Assembly (NCBI RefSeq): GCF_016908295.1
Contig: NZ_JAFBDO010000002.1
Coordinates: 434,001 to 498,000, forward strand
Reading direction: 5' to 3'
DNA from: Thalassobacillus pellis
Lineage (GTDB): Bacteria > Bacillota > Bacilli > Bacillales > Halobacillaceae
DNA: 64,000 bases
Position numbers and translations under genes: made by a program. Numbering within the stretch: position 1 is the first letter of the stretch; each line of letters begins with the position of its first letter. Shown piece after piece: positions 56,520 to 63,756 of this stretch. The notes below the pieces were generated by a model that did not search any database, was not told the origin of the DNA, and saw only the letters and a program-made list of their open reading frames with translations.

Positions 56520-57296
56520 TTATACATTCATCCATTCTTGAACAGGGGCAAAGCTTTTACGATGATAGGGAGAGGGTCCATATTCCTCCAGTGCCTTTCG
56601 ATGAGCAGCAGTAGCGTATCCTTGATTGGAACGGAAGGCATACATTGGATAAGCTTCATGTACTTCTCTCATGAGTTCATCCCGTTTAACCTTTGCCAGA
56701 ATGCTGGCTGCTGCGATGGACACGCTTCGCTGGTCCCCTTTTATCAACGATTGCTGAGAGCAGGGTAAACCATCCAGCGTCATGGCGTCTATAAGGATGT
56801 GATCAGGGATCAAACCAAGACACTCCACCGATCTCCTCATCGCAAGCTTTGTAGCCTGATAGATATTATAGTGATCAATTTCATTACTTGACGCCATACC
56901 AATGCCATAGGCAAAGGCATCCTGACAGATTTGCTCGTAAAATAATTCCCGTTTATCTTTTGAAAGCTGTTTTGAATCATTCAAGCCAGGAAGGTAATAG
57001 TCTTTATGTAATATGACACAGGCAGCAACCACAGGACCTGCCAGTGGTCCGCGACCGGCTTCATCAATACCAGCTACGAGTGTATGGCCTTTTTTATACT
57101 GCAACTGTTCAAACGCCATCATTTCACGGTAATTATGTTCTTCATCTATTAATCTCTGTCTGTTACGATTATAAGTTTTGAGCAGCTTTTGAATTCCTTT
57201 TCTCTCGTCCTGCTGCAGTTCCATGAGGAAACTTTCTGTTATTTCTCCTGCATCCAGAAGCTCTTTTACTTTTGCGATCGTAATCTTATTAACCAT
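56520..57296 (-). CDS. rnhB: Ribonuclease HII
   Basis: Cuts RNA in RNA-DNA hybrids and removes misincorporated ribonucleotides. 258 residues with a ~60-residue N-terminal extension usual in Bacillus. Catalytic DEDD residues: VAGIDEAGRGPLAGPVVAAC (D, E), ILIDAMTLDG (D) and AAASILAKVKRDELM (metal and hybrid contacts). It is preceded by GGAGG and by a SigD-type promoter only ~30 nt upstream. It is followed by ylqG after 14 nt, so a housekeeping nuclease and two flagella-type genes share a transcript. Confidence 0.97.
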   Translation of the reverse strand: MVNKITIAKVKELLDAGEITESFLMELQQDERKGIQKLLKTYNRNRQRLIDEEHNYREMMAFEQLQYKKGHTLVAGIDEAGRGPLAGPVVAACVILHKDYYLPGLNDSKQLSKDKRELFYEQICQDAFAYGIGMASSNEIDHYNIYQATKLAMRRSVECLGLIPDHILIDAMTLDGLPCSQQSLIKGDQRSVSIAAASILAKVKRDELMREVHEAYPMYAFRSNQGYATAAHRKALEEYGPSPYHRKSFAPVQEWMNV

Positions 57297-57323
57297 TCAT
57301 TTGTGCCTCCGCTATCACTATTT

Positions 57324-57349
57324 TTATCGGCTAAACTGTTTGATTCTTA
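57324..57349 (-). promoter_or_regulatory. SigD-type promoter upstream of rnhB-ylqG-ylqH
   Basis: Minus strand: TAAG (57346-57349), 14-nt spacer, GCCGATAA (57324-57331). The B. subtilis SigD consensus is TAAA-N14-16-GCCGATAT, so 3 of 4 and 7 of 8 positions match (GCCGATAA is a common variant). The transcript start would be near 57317, with the GGAGG site of rnhB ~8 nt later. Confidence 0.6.
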
Positions 57350-57470
57350 ACCTGACTCTTGGAAAATTCTACTCCCCTGAGTGTCAATAGGTATGAAAGG
57401 TATGTGTATGAGTGTTTGTAATCAATTGAATTTGCCGTATCTGGTTTATTTAAAATATAAATTCTATGTT

Positions 57471-57571
57471 AGAAAAAAATGGCTTTTGACCAAGTGATCA
57501 TGGTGAAAGCCTTAGTTTTACTTATACTTTAATCCTTTAACGAAGTTACACTTTTTTAAAGTGTAAAAAAA
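57471..57571 (-). repeat. Dispersed ~100-nt three-armed repeat, copy B
   Basis: Second copy of the element at 7450 and 61277. Outer stem 57523-57532/57556-57565 (TATACTTTAA with TTAAAGTGTA, one G-T pair), inner TTTAAC/GTTACA now degraded, and hairpin ACCA/TGGT (57489-57492/57501-57504), where the other copies have GCCA-type pairs. It is directly behind the rbgA terminator and ~175 nt before rnhB. The stretch between it and the SigD-type promoter holds no gene. Confidence 0.85.
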
Positions 57572-57600
57572 CGCATTTCGGAGATTTCCAAAATGCGCCG
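57562..57600 (-). terminator. Intrinsic terminator after rbgA
   Basis: A 10-position stem with one mismatch (57572-57581 with 57588-57597) is followed on the minus strand by seven T residues running into repeat copy B. It starts ~10 nt past the rbgA stop. Confidence 0.85.
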
Positions 57601-57606
57601 GTGTGA

Positions 57607-58455
57607 TCAGATATCCTGCGGAACTTCCAGGCTTATCCTGCCGATTTTACCACCTCTTAAGTCCTGAATGATGACATCGGCAGTTTTTTCATAATTGATT
57701 CGGCCACCACTTTCCAGACAGCCTCTCTTCTGACCAATTTTTTCAAATGCTTCTATCATATCATTGAATCCTGAGAAGCCGAAGCGTTGCTCCAGGAGTT
57801 CCGGATAGAAATTTTTCATATAATCCAGGATATAGGCAGCGACATCTTCCGTCGGCAGGATTTGGTCTTTAATGGTGCCGATAGAAGCAAGACGGTAACC
57901 TACTTCTTCATCTTCGAATTTCGGCCAGAGGATTCCTGGTGTATCGAGTAATTCAAAGTCTTTCTTAACTTTTATCCATTGCTGACTTGTAGTAACCCCG
58001 GGCCGATCTCCGGTTTTTGCAATTTTTTTATTGGCAAGCCGGTTGATGAGTGTGGACTTTCCGACATTCGGTATTCCCAGGATCATAGCACGTGCAGGCC
58101 TGGGTCTGACACCTTTGGCTTTTAGCTTTTCCATTTTATGCTGGGCCATTTCCTTCGCCTGCTGGATTAACGATTGGATATCCTTCTTATCCTGCGCATT
58201 TAAGGCAATGGCAGGAGAACCCTGCCGTTTAAAGAATTCCATCCATTGATCAGTTATTTTCGGATCAGCAAGGTCTTTTTTCATCAAAACAACCAGTCGG
58301 GGTTTATCCTGAAGCATTTGACGCAGCATTGGATTCTGGGAAGATTCAGGGGCTCTTGCGTCCACCAGCTCAATCACAAAATCGACAAGCTTTAATTTTT
58401 CTCCTACTTCCCTTTTCGCTTTAGCCATATGGCCAGGGAACCATTGTATTGTCAT
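57607..58455 (-). CDS. rbgA: Ribosome biogenesis GTPase RbgA (YlqF)
   Basis: Circularly permuted GTPase needed for a late step of 50S assembly. 282 residues. The G motifs appear in permuted order: G4 VLMKKDLAD, then G5-like, G1 MILGIPNVGKSTLINRLA, G2 region GVTTSQQW and G3 LLDTPGILWPKF. The N-terminal MTIQWFPGHMAKAKRE contains the catalytic His of the family. It follows the signal peptidase gene by 9 nt and ends in a strong terminator. Confidence 0.97.
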   Translation of the reverse strand: MTIQWFPGHMAKAKREVGEKLKLVDFVIELVDARAPESSQNPMLRQMLQDKPRLVVLMKKDLADPKITDQWMEFFKRQGSPAIALNAQDKKDIQSLIQQAKEMAQHKMEKLKAKGVRPRPARAMILGIPNVGKSTLINRLANKKIAKTGDRPGVTTSQQWIKVKKDFELLDTPGILWPKFEDEEVGYRLASIGTIKDQILPTEDVAAYILDYMKNFYPELLEQRFGFSGFNDMIEAFEKIGQKRGCLESGGRINYEKTADVIIQDLRGGKIGRISLEVPQDI

Positions 58456-58464
58456 AACATCACC

Positions 58465-59010
58465 TTATTCTACGATTCGGATTCGGTCAATCGGCCAGTA
58501 GATGAGCACAGCTTCTCCTACGATAGCTTCATATGGAATGAAACCGAGGATCCGACTGTCCGTTGAATTGTTGCGGTTATCACCAAGCACAAAAACATGC
58601 CCCTCTGGAACAGTCTTTTGGCCAGTAACCCCTTCAAGGGTAAAATCCTGAGTAAGCTTTTGGCCATCAGGCATGCTTTCCTTCCGTTCCTCTAAATAAG
58701 GTTCTTCCACTTTTTTACCATTAATATACAACTGGTCATCTTTAACGGCGACCGTATCGCCTGGCAGACCGATCACCCGCTTCACATAGTCTTTTTTCTC
58801 AGTGGCATGAAAAACAATGATGTCAAACCGTTCGGGATTCCCGATTGTATAATTGATCTTACTGACAATCATATGGTCTGAGTCTTTTAATGTCGGAAGC
58901 ATTGATGGCCCTTCAACCACAACCGGAGCAAATAATACCATTCGTACAATAATCGCTAATACTGCCGCGATGACGAAGGCTTTTCCCCATTCCAACCATG
59001 CTTTCTTCAT
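58465..59010 (-). CDS. lepB: Type I signal peptidase
   Basis: Removes signal peptides from exported proteins. About 181 residues: one N-terminal membrane segment (~7-27), catalytic Ser in VEGPSMLPTLKDSD, catalytic Lys in YVKRVIGLPGDTV, and the FVLGDNRNNSTDSRILGFIP box. The ATG at 59008-59010 lies 8 nt after AAGGGA; the ATG at 59019 is too close to it. A TATAAT-like -10 lies near 59040-59045 without a convincing -35, just after the rplS terminator. It sits between rplS and rbgA. Confidence 0.96.
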   Translation of the reverse strand: MKKAWLEWGKAFVIAAVLAIIVRMVLFAPVVVEGPSMLPTLKDSDHMIVSKINYTIGNPERFDIIVFHATEKKDYVKRVIGLPGDTVAVKDDQLYINGKKVEEPYLEERKESMPDGQKLTQDFTLEGVTGQKTVPEGHVFVLGDNRNNSTDSRILGFIPYEAIVGEAVLIYWPIDRIRIVE

Positions 59011-59054
59011 GAAGGCCATCCCTTTCTTAACCAGTTTCCATTATAGGTTTGATT

Positions 59055-59096
59055 ACTAGAAAAAGGAGCTTGACAGGTGCAAGCTCCTTTTTTAGC
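59055..59096 (-). terminator. Intrinsic terminator after rplS
   Basis: A perfect 11-bp stem (59062-59072 with 59080-59090) has a minus-strand tail TTTTTCTAG and a T-run on the other strand, so it could be bidirectional. It lies ~12 nt past the rplS stop. Confidence 0.88.
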
Positions 59097-59102
59097 TCTA
59101 GT

Positions 59103-59447
59103 TTAGATGATTTCTTTGATACGCGCTGCTTTACCACGCAGATTGCGTAGATAATAAAGCTTGGCACGGCGTACTTTACCACGACGAGTACGCTCAATTT
59201 TCTCGATACGAGGAGAATGTAGCGGGAATGTACGCTCAACTCCAACGCCGTAAGAAATTTTACGAACAGTGAAAGTTTCACTGATTCCGCCGTTTTGGCG
59301 TTTGATGATAACGCCTTCGAATACCTGGATACGCTCACGGGTACCTTCCACAACTTTTACGTGGACTTTAACCGTGTCACCAGGACGGAAATCAGGATGG
59401 TCTGTACGAAGTTGATCTTTCGTGATTTCTCTGATAAGTTCTTGCAT
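59103..59447 (-). CDS. rplS: 50S ribosomal protein L19
   Basis: Large-subunit protein at the subunit interface. 114 residues. Family features: [57 protein letters not shown] (two adjacent blocks), and a basic C-terminus with [21 protein letters not shown]. It follows GGAAGGAGTGA, with a ~85-nt structured leader that resembles the Firmicute L19 leader, suggesting autogenous control. It has its own promoter and terminator. Confidence 0.98.
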   Translation of the reverse strand: MQELIREITKDQLRTDHPDFRPGDTVKVHVKVVEGTRERIQVFEGVIIKRQNGGISETFTVRKISYGVGVERTFPLHSPRIEKIERTRRGKVRRAKLYYLRNLRGKAARIKEII

Positions 59448-59454
59448 CCTAGTT

Positions 59455-59535
59455 CACTCCTTCCAAACTAATGCTCTTGCCTTCTATGAGACAGCGGAAC
59501 ATCGTTTTCCGCCTAAACCGTTGTTTAAGCACAAA
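59455..59535 (-). ncRNA. L19-type ribosomal protein leader (rplS)
   Basis: The untranslated region between the rplS promoter and start contains GCGGAA-AACGATG-TTCCGC (hairpin) followed by TCATAGAAGGCAAGAGC just before the ribosome binding site. This order of a short hairpin and an AGGCAAGAGC-like block matches, as I recall, the L19 leader of Bacillus. It would bind L19 and limit rplS translation; that role is known for the family, not shown here. Confidence 0.6.
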
Positions 59536-59539
59536 ATTA

Positions 59540-59568
59540 AATATACCATAAAAATATAGGGATATCAA
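59540..59568 (-). promoter_or_regulatory. SigA promoter of rplS
   Basis: Minus strand: TTGATA (59563-59568), 17-nt spacer, TATATT (59540-59545), each 5 of 6. It overlaps the few bases after the trmD stop. Transcript start near 59533, at the 5' edge of the L19-type leader. Confidence 0.75.
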
Positions 59569-59575
59569 CAAGCTG

Positions 59576-60307
59576 TCAGCTATTTTCCCATTCATTCAGC
59601 CATGATTTTTCTTTGTCAGTCAGCTCTTTTACCTTAAGCAAATCAGGTCGACGTTCCCAGGTGCGATATAATGACTGTTTATGCCGCCATTCTTCAATAT
59701 TGGCATGGTTCCCGGAAAGCAATACATCCGGCACTTTCATTCCTCGGAAATCAGCAGGCCGTGTGTAATGGGGATGCTCAAGCAATCCATTGGAAAAGGA
59801 ATCTGCAGGTGCGGACTCCTCATTTCCAAGCACACCGGGAAGCAGCCGGACGACAGAATCGATGACAACCATTGCACCGAGCTCTCCGCCTGTCAGTACA
59901 TAATCCCCGATGGAAATTTCATCCGTAACCAGATGCTGCCTGACACGTTCATCATACCCTTCATAGTGACCGCATAAGAAAATGAGGTGGTCCTCTTCAG
60001 CCAATTCCTCTGCTTTTTCCTGAGAATGGACTTCCCCTTGAGGACAAAGCATGACAACTCTTGGCTTCGTGTCGGTATCTTCTGTAAGGGAGGTTACTGC
60101 ATCGAAAATCGGCTGCGGGGATAAGACCATTCCGGCACCTCCACCATATGGATAATCATCGACCTTATTATGCTTATTAGATGAAAAATCCCGGAAGTTG
60201 GTAAAGTGGTAATCAAAAGCTTTACGGTCATATGCTTTTTTCAGAATGGAGGAATCGAACACCCCACGGAACATTTCCGGAAAAAGTGTAAGTATATCAA
60301 TACGCAT
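59576..60307 (-). CDS. trmD: tRNA (guanine-37-N1)-methyltransferase
   Basis: SPOUT-class enzyme that methylates G37 next to the anticodon and prevents frameshifting. 243 residues. N-terminal [38 protein letters not shown]; the knot region [12 protein letters not shown] and [36 protein letters not shown] near the C-terminal part. The ATG at 60305-60307 overlaps the rimM stop (TGATG), so rimM and trmD are coupled, as in most bacteria. Confidence 0.98.
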   Translation of the reverse strand: MRIDILTLFPEMFRGVFDSSILKKAYDRKAFDYHFTNFRDFSSNKHNKVDDYPYGGGAGMVLSPQPIFDAVTSLTEDTDTKPRVVMLCPQGEVHSQEKAEELAEEDHLIFLCGHYEGYDERVRQHLVTDEISIGDYVLTGGELGAMVVIDSVVRLLPGVLGNEESAPADSFSNGLLEHPHYTRPADFRGMKVPDVLLSGNHANIEEWRHKQSLYRTWERRPDLLKVKELTDKEKSWLNEWENS

Positions 60308-60822
60308 CAATCGAGCAGCCCCTCTATTGGATCGATGATGATCCTTTGTTTTCCAATATCCACACTGACAACAACATCATCGATATACGGAATCAGGACA
60401 TCAGATTTACCTTCTCTGTCAATCACCCAGACATCATTAGCGCCCGGGGTAAGGATTTCTTTCACTCTTCCGATTTTCGCTCCATTGTCCAAAACGACAT
60501 CACAGCCAATGATCTCATGGAAGTAATATTCATCTTCCTCGAGTTCTGTCAGCTGCTCTTCCCTGATTTGCAGGATACCGCCTTTTAGATGTTCGACTTC
60601 ATTGATGGAAGGAAGACCTTCAAAGCTGATCAGGTCAAAGCCTTTATGTTGTCTGTGACTGGCGATAATCAGCTTTTCCGGTTTCCCTTCTCCGCTGACC
60701 CAATACAAGGGCTCTCCAGGCTCAAAGCGCTCATCAAAATCGGTGATTCTCAGCACTTTCACTTCTCCCCTGATTCCATGTGTATTTACAATTTTACCTA
60801 CATTAAACATTTTTTGCTCCAT
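60307..60822 (-). CDS. rimM: 16S rRNA processing protein RimM
   Basis: Assists maturation of the 30S head domain around S19. 171 residues: N-terminal [20 protein letters not shown] and a beta-barrel, then the C-terminal PRC-barrel domain with [22 protein letters not shown] and [21 protein letters not shown]. It lies between ylqD and trmD. The first Met (MEQKMFN) and the second are both possible; the first is used. Confidence 0.96.
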   Translation of the reverse strand: MEQKMFNVGKIVNTHGIRGEVKVLRITDFDERFEPGEPLYWVSGEGKPEKLIIASHRQHKGFDLISFEGLPSINEVEHLKGGILQIREEQLTELEEDEYYFHEIIGCDVVLDNGAKIGRVKEILTPGANDVWVIDREGKSDVLIPYIDDVVVSVDIGKQRIIIDPIEGLLD

Positions 60823-60831
60823 ACTTTACCA

Positions 60832-61218
60832 TTACCTCGCTTGAATGACGATTCCATCTTTGATAACGATGGTCTGGTCTTCATAAATCTCATTCCATAC
60901 TGCACCTTCATGAACATCTACAATCGCTTCTACTTCCTCAATGAACAACTCGCTGCCTTCAGGAAGGATATCCAATTGCTGCAGCTTATATTCCACCCAG
61001 TTAATTTGTTCTTTCCTTAAATTTATTTCATGAGTGAAGCGTTTATCAATTTCACTTTGGGAAATATCGCTTTTTTTCTCGAGCTTACGCTGTTCAAAAC
61101 GAAGCTGTTGAATTTCGCGTTCATATCGCTGGTGGCGTTTCTGGAATTGCTTGGCCAGCTCTTGTTTGCTGTCTTTTGTTAAAACTTGTTTTACAGGAAT
61201 TTTTTTGATTATCTTCAT
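60832..61218 (-). CDS. ylqD: YlqD family protein
   Basis: 128 residues, function unknown. N-terminal MKIIKKIPVKQVLTKDSKQE, a long charged coiled-coil segment with QFQKRHQRYEREIQQLRFEQ, then a small beta-rich end with IVDVHEGAVWNEIYEDQTIV. This matches the conserved Bacillus YlqD, always between khpA and rimM. Here a terminator and repeat copy C separate it from khpA, so expression may differ from the B. subtilis arrangement. Confidence 0.88.
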   Translation of the reverse strand: MKIIKKIPVKQVLTKDSKQELAKQFQKRHQRYEREIQQLRFEQRKLEKKSDISQSEIDKRFTHEINLRKEQINWVEYKLQQLDILPEGSELFIEEVEAIVDVHEGAVWNEIYEDQTIVIKDGIVIQAR

Positions 61219-61276
61219 GGTTCCTGCCCCTTTGCCAAGAAGCCGCTGACTTCTGCGATTTTCACTTTTCCGTGTC

Positions 61277-61376
61277 AGAAAAACTTGTCGTTGTCGCCAA
61301 GTCCTATGGCGAAAGTCTTAGTTTCATTTATACTTTAATCCTTTAACAAAGTTAAATTTTCTTAAAGTGTAAAAAA
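61277..61376 (-). repeat. Dispersed ~100-nt three-armed repeat, copy C
   Basis: Third copy of the element. The best-preserved small hairpin is here: TCGCCA/TGGCGA (61294-61299/61307-61312). Outer stem 61329-61338/61362-61371; inner TTTAAC/GTTAAA. Its plus-strand A-run is the U-tract of the khpA terminator. It ends ~59 nt before the ylqD start, in the same orientation as copies A and B. Confidence 0.85.
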
Positions 61377-61404
61377 GGGAAAGGTACATTGGCCCTCTCC
61401 CTTC
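61370..61404 (-). terminator. Intrinsic terminator after khpA
   Basis: Stem AAGGGA/TCCCTT (61375-61380 with 61398-61403), extended by AGG/CCT pairs after a mismatch. The minus-strand tail is TTTTTTACAC, running into repeat copy C. It begins right at the khpA stop and separates rpsP-khpA from ylqD-rimM-trmD. Confidence 0.8.
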
Positions 61405-61632
61405 TTACATGATATCCAGATAAATTCTTTTCTTCGAATCTGAGCCAGCCGCATAAACGACTGTCCGGATGGCTTTCGCAATCCTTCCGTTTTTTCCGAT
61501 TACCTTTCCGACATCTTCCTGATTCACAGTCAAATGGTAAACAACCTTGCGTTCCTCTTCTTTGGCTGAAATCTCGATATCTTCCGGATGATCGACCAAC
61601 GGAGTAACAATTGTTTCAATCAAGGCTTTCAT
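61405..61632 (-). CDS. khpA: KH-domain RNA-binding protein KhpA (YlqC)
   Basis: Small RNA-binding protein; in Gram-positives it pairs with KhpB/Jag and affects cell elongation and RNA metabolism. 75 residues, essentially one KH domain, with VGKVIGKNGRIAKAIRTVVY carrying the GxxG loop (GKNG). It starts 15 nt after rpsP and the two are almost certainly cotranscribed; a terminator then follows. Confidence 0.95.
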   Translation of the reverse strand: MKALIETIVTPLVDHPEDIEISAKEEERKVVYHLTVNQEDVGKVIGKNGRIAKAIRTVVYAAGSDSKKRIYLDIM

Positions 61633-61647
61633 GGTATCACCACTACT

Positions 61648-61920
61648 TTATTTTTGATTTTTAGAATCGTGGAATTTCTTCATGATGCCTTCTTTTGAGA
61701 ATAGGTTACGGACCGTGTCACTTGGCTTTGCGCCGTTAGTCATCCAAGTCATTGCTTTTTCTTCATCGATGTCAACCTCAACTGGGTTAGCGACTGGATT
61801 ATATGTGCCAATCTGTTCAATAAAACGTCCGTCACGAGGAGAACGTGAATCAGCTACAACTACACGGTAGAATGGGTTACGTTTTGATCCCATGCGCTTT
61901 AGGCGAATTTTAACTGCCAT
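61648..61920 (-). CDS. rpsP: 30S ribosomal protein S16
   Basis: Small-subunit protein needed for 30S assembly. 90 residues. [20 protein letters not shown] at the start and [12 protein letters not shown] in the middle are diagnostic; the end [14 protein letters not shown] is typical of Bacillus. The ATG at 61918-61920 behind TTTGGAGGTG is the correct start; an upstream in-frame codon is not. It has a good promoter of its own just after the ffh stop. Confidence 0.98.
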   Translation of the reverse strand: MAVKIRLKRMGSKRNPFYRVVVADSRSPRDGRFIEQIGTYNPVANPVEVDIDEEKAMTWMTNGAKPSDTVRNLFSKEGIMKKFHDSKNQK

Positions 61921-61962
61921 GTTTAAGCACCTCCAAATTAATAATGTTTCGCACAAGTTTAG

Positions 61963-61991
61963 ATTTTAGCAGATGTTTTCCTGTGTGTAAA
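61963..61991 (-). promoter_or_regulatory. SigA promoter of rpsP-khpA
   Basis: Minus strand: TTTACA (61986-61991, 5 of 6), 17-nt spacer, TAAAAT (61963-61968, 5 of 6) with a TG two bases before the -10 (extended -10). Transcript start near 61956, ~36 nt before rpsP. It lies in the short gap after ffh. Confidence 0.75.
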
Positions 61992-62002
61992 GGATTTTTC
62001 CA

Positions 62003-63346
62003 TTACATAAAGGGAAATTTCATTCCTTTGCCTTTTTTCCCTTTTTGCATGTTGCTCATTTGCTTCATCATTTTCTTCATTTCTTCAAACTGTTTCAATA
62101 AGCGGTTCACTTCAGAAACGTTGGTACCGGAACCTTTTGCAATCCGTCGTTTACGGCTGGCGTTCATCAGGGATGGATCCTGACGTTCTCTTTTTGTCAT
62201 TGACTGGATGATAGCTTCCACATGGGAAATTTGCTTCTCGTCAATCTGGGCGTTTTTCAGACCCTTCATCTTGTTTGCGCCTGGAATCATATCGAGAAGC
62301 TCATCAAGCGGCCCCATGTTTCGCACCTGCCCCATTTGTTCCAGAAAGTCATCAAATGTGAAGGAGGCTGAGCGCATTTTTTCTTCCAGTTCTTTCGCCC
62401 GCTTTTCATCCACATTTTCCTGAGCTTTCTCAATCAATGTAAGCACATCACCCATTCCAAGAATACGAGAAGCCATTCGTTCCGGATGGAAAGGCTCGAG
62501 CTGGTCAAGTTTTTCTCCCATACCGGCAAACTTAATTGGTTTGTCGGTTACAGCTTTGATGGATAATGCAGCACCACCACGAGTGTCACCATCCAGCTTG
62601 GTCAAGACTACTCCGCTGATCTCCAGCTGTTCATTGAAGCTCTCTGCCACATTGACGGCATCCTGCCCTGTCATCGCATCGACGACAAGAAAGATTTCAT
62701 CGGGCTTTACATTTTCTTTAATCTGCTTAAGCTCGTCCATCAGCTCACCATCAACGTGAAGACGTCCTGCTGTATCAATAATGACGTAATCGTGATGATC
62801 TTCTTTTGCCTTAGCGATAGCTTCATCAGCAATATCCACCGGGCTTGCATCCGTCCCCTTGGAAAAAACAGGGAGATCGAGCTGTTTCCCTAATGTTTCA
62901 AGTTGATTGATTGCAGCAGGACGATAGACGTCAGCAGCTACAAGCATCGGCTTACGATTGTTTTTCTTTCTTAGATGATTGGCAAGCTTACCAGTGGTGG
63001 TGGTTTTACCGGCACCTTGAAGACCGACCATCATAATGACGGTTGGCGGGCGCTGGGCGACAGCAATTTTGCTTTCATCCCCGCCCATCAAATCCGTCAA
63101 TTCTTCTTTAACGACTTTGATGACCTGCTGACCGGGTGTCAAGCTTTCCATCACTTCCTGGCCGATTGCACGCTCTTTCACGCGCTTGACAAAGTCTTTG
63201 ACAACCTTGAAGTTGACGTCTGCCTCAAGGAGGGCAAGACGTACTTCGCGGGTCATTTCTTTTACATCTTGTTCGGTTACCTTCCCTTTACCTTTGATTC
63301 TTTGAATCGTCCCCTGTAAACGGTCGGCTAAACCTTCAAATGCCAT
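62003..63346 (-). CDS. ffh: Signal recognition particle protein Ffh
   Basis: SRP54-type GTPase that binds signal sequences of nascent membrane and exported proteins and delivers ribosomes to FtsY. 447 residues: N domain; G domain with P-loop MVGLQGAGKTTTTGKLANHL, DVYRPAAINQLETLGKQ, VIIDTAGRLHVD and LTKLDGDTRGGAALSI; then the methionine-rich M domain with GSGTNVSEVNRLLKQFEEMKKMMKQM (two blocks). It follows ylxM and starts behind GGAGGG. Confidence 0.98.
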   Translation of the reverse strand: MAFEGLADRLQGTIQRIKGKGKVTEQDVKEMTREVRLALLEADVNFKVVKDFVKRVKERAIGQEVMESLTPGQQVIKVVKEELTDLMGGDESKIAVAQRPPTVIMMVGLQGAGKTTTTGKLANHLRKKNNRKPMLVAADVYRPAAINQLETLGKQLDLPVFSKGTDASPVDIADEAIAKAKEDHHDYVIIDTAGRLHVDGELMDELKQIKENVKPDEIFLVVDAMTGQDAVNVAESFNEQLEISGVVLTKLDGDTRGGAALSIKAVTDKPIKFAGMGEKLDQLEPFHPERMASRILGMGDVLTLIEKAQENVDEKRAKELEEKMRSASFTFDDFLEQMGQVRNMGPLDELLDMIPGANKMKGLKNAQIDEKQISHVEAIIQSMTKRERQDPSLMNASRKRRIAKGSGTNVSEVNRLLKQFEEMKKMMKQMSNMQKGKKGKGMKFPFM

Positions 63347-63359
63347 AGAAGGAGCCCTC

Positions 63360-63680
63360 CTAATCCAATTCTTTTAATCTTTCGAGCAGCTTCAGAGCCT
63401 GTTCGTGATCTGTAAGGCTGTCATGCAGCTGGGCAATCAATTGCTGCCTTTCCTGAAACCGTTCGTATAAGCGTAATTTACTCTCATAATCTTCCAGCAT
63501 GGCTTCTGTGCGCCTGATATTATCATAAACAGCCTGCCGTGAAACCTCAAATGTCTCAGATATTTCTCCTAAGGAGTAGTCCTCGAGATAATACAGATCC
63601 ATATAATTGCGCTGCTTCGGCGTCAAGAGCATCTGGTAAAAGTCAAACAAATAATTGACACGTGTGGTTTTTTCAAGCAT
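63360..63680 (-). CDS. ylxM: SRP-associated DNA-binding-like protein YlxM
   Basis: Small helix-turn-helix protein always encoded beside ffh in Firmicutes; studied homologues modulate SRP assembly. About 106 residues with [20 protein letters not shown] and the HTH segment [21 protein letters not shown], then a coiled C-terminus. The ATG at 63678-63680 behind AAGGAGTGG is preferred over an in-frame start at 63689. It lies between ftsY and ffh. Confidence 0.95.
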   Translation of the reverse strand: MLEKTTRVNYLFDFYQMLLTPKQRNYMDLYYLEDYSLGEISETFEVSRQAVYDNIRRTEAMLEDYESKLRLYERFQERQQLIAQLHDSLTDHEQALKLLERLKELD

Positions 63681-63756
63681 GGCAACCACTCCTTGTTAAG
63701 TGAAATGCCTTTACATATATGAATACTAACGAATTATCCGTACCACTGTCAAGTTT

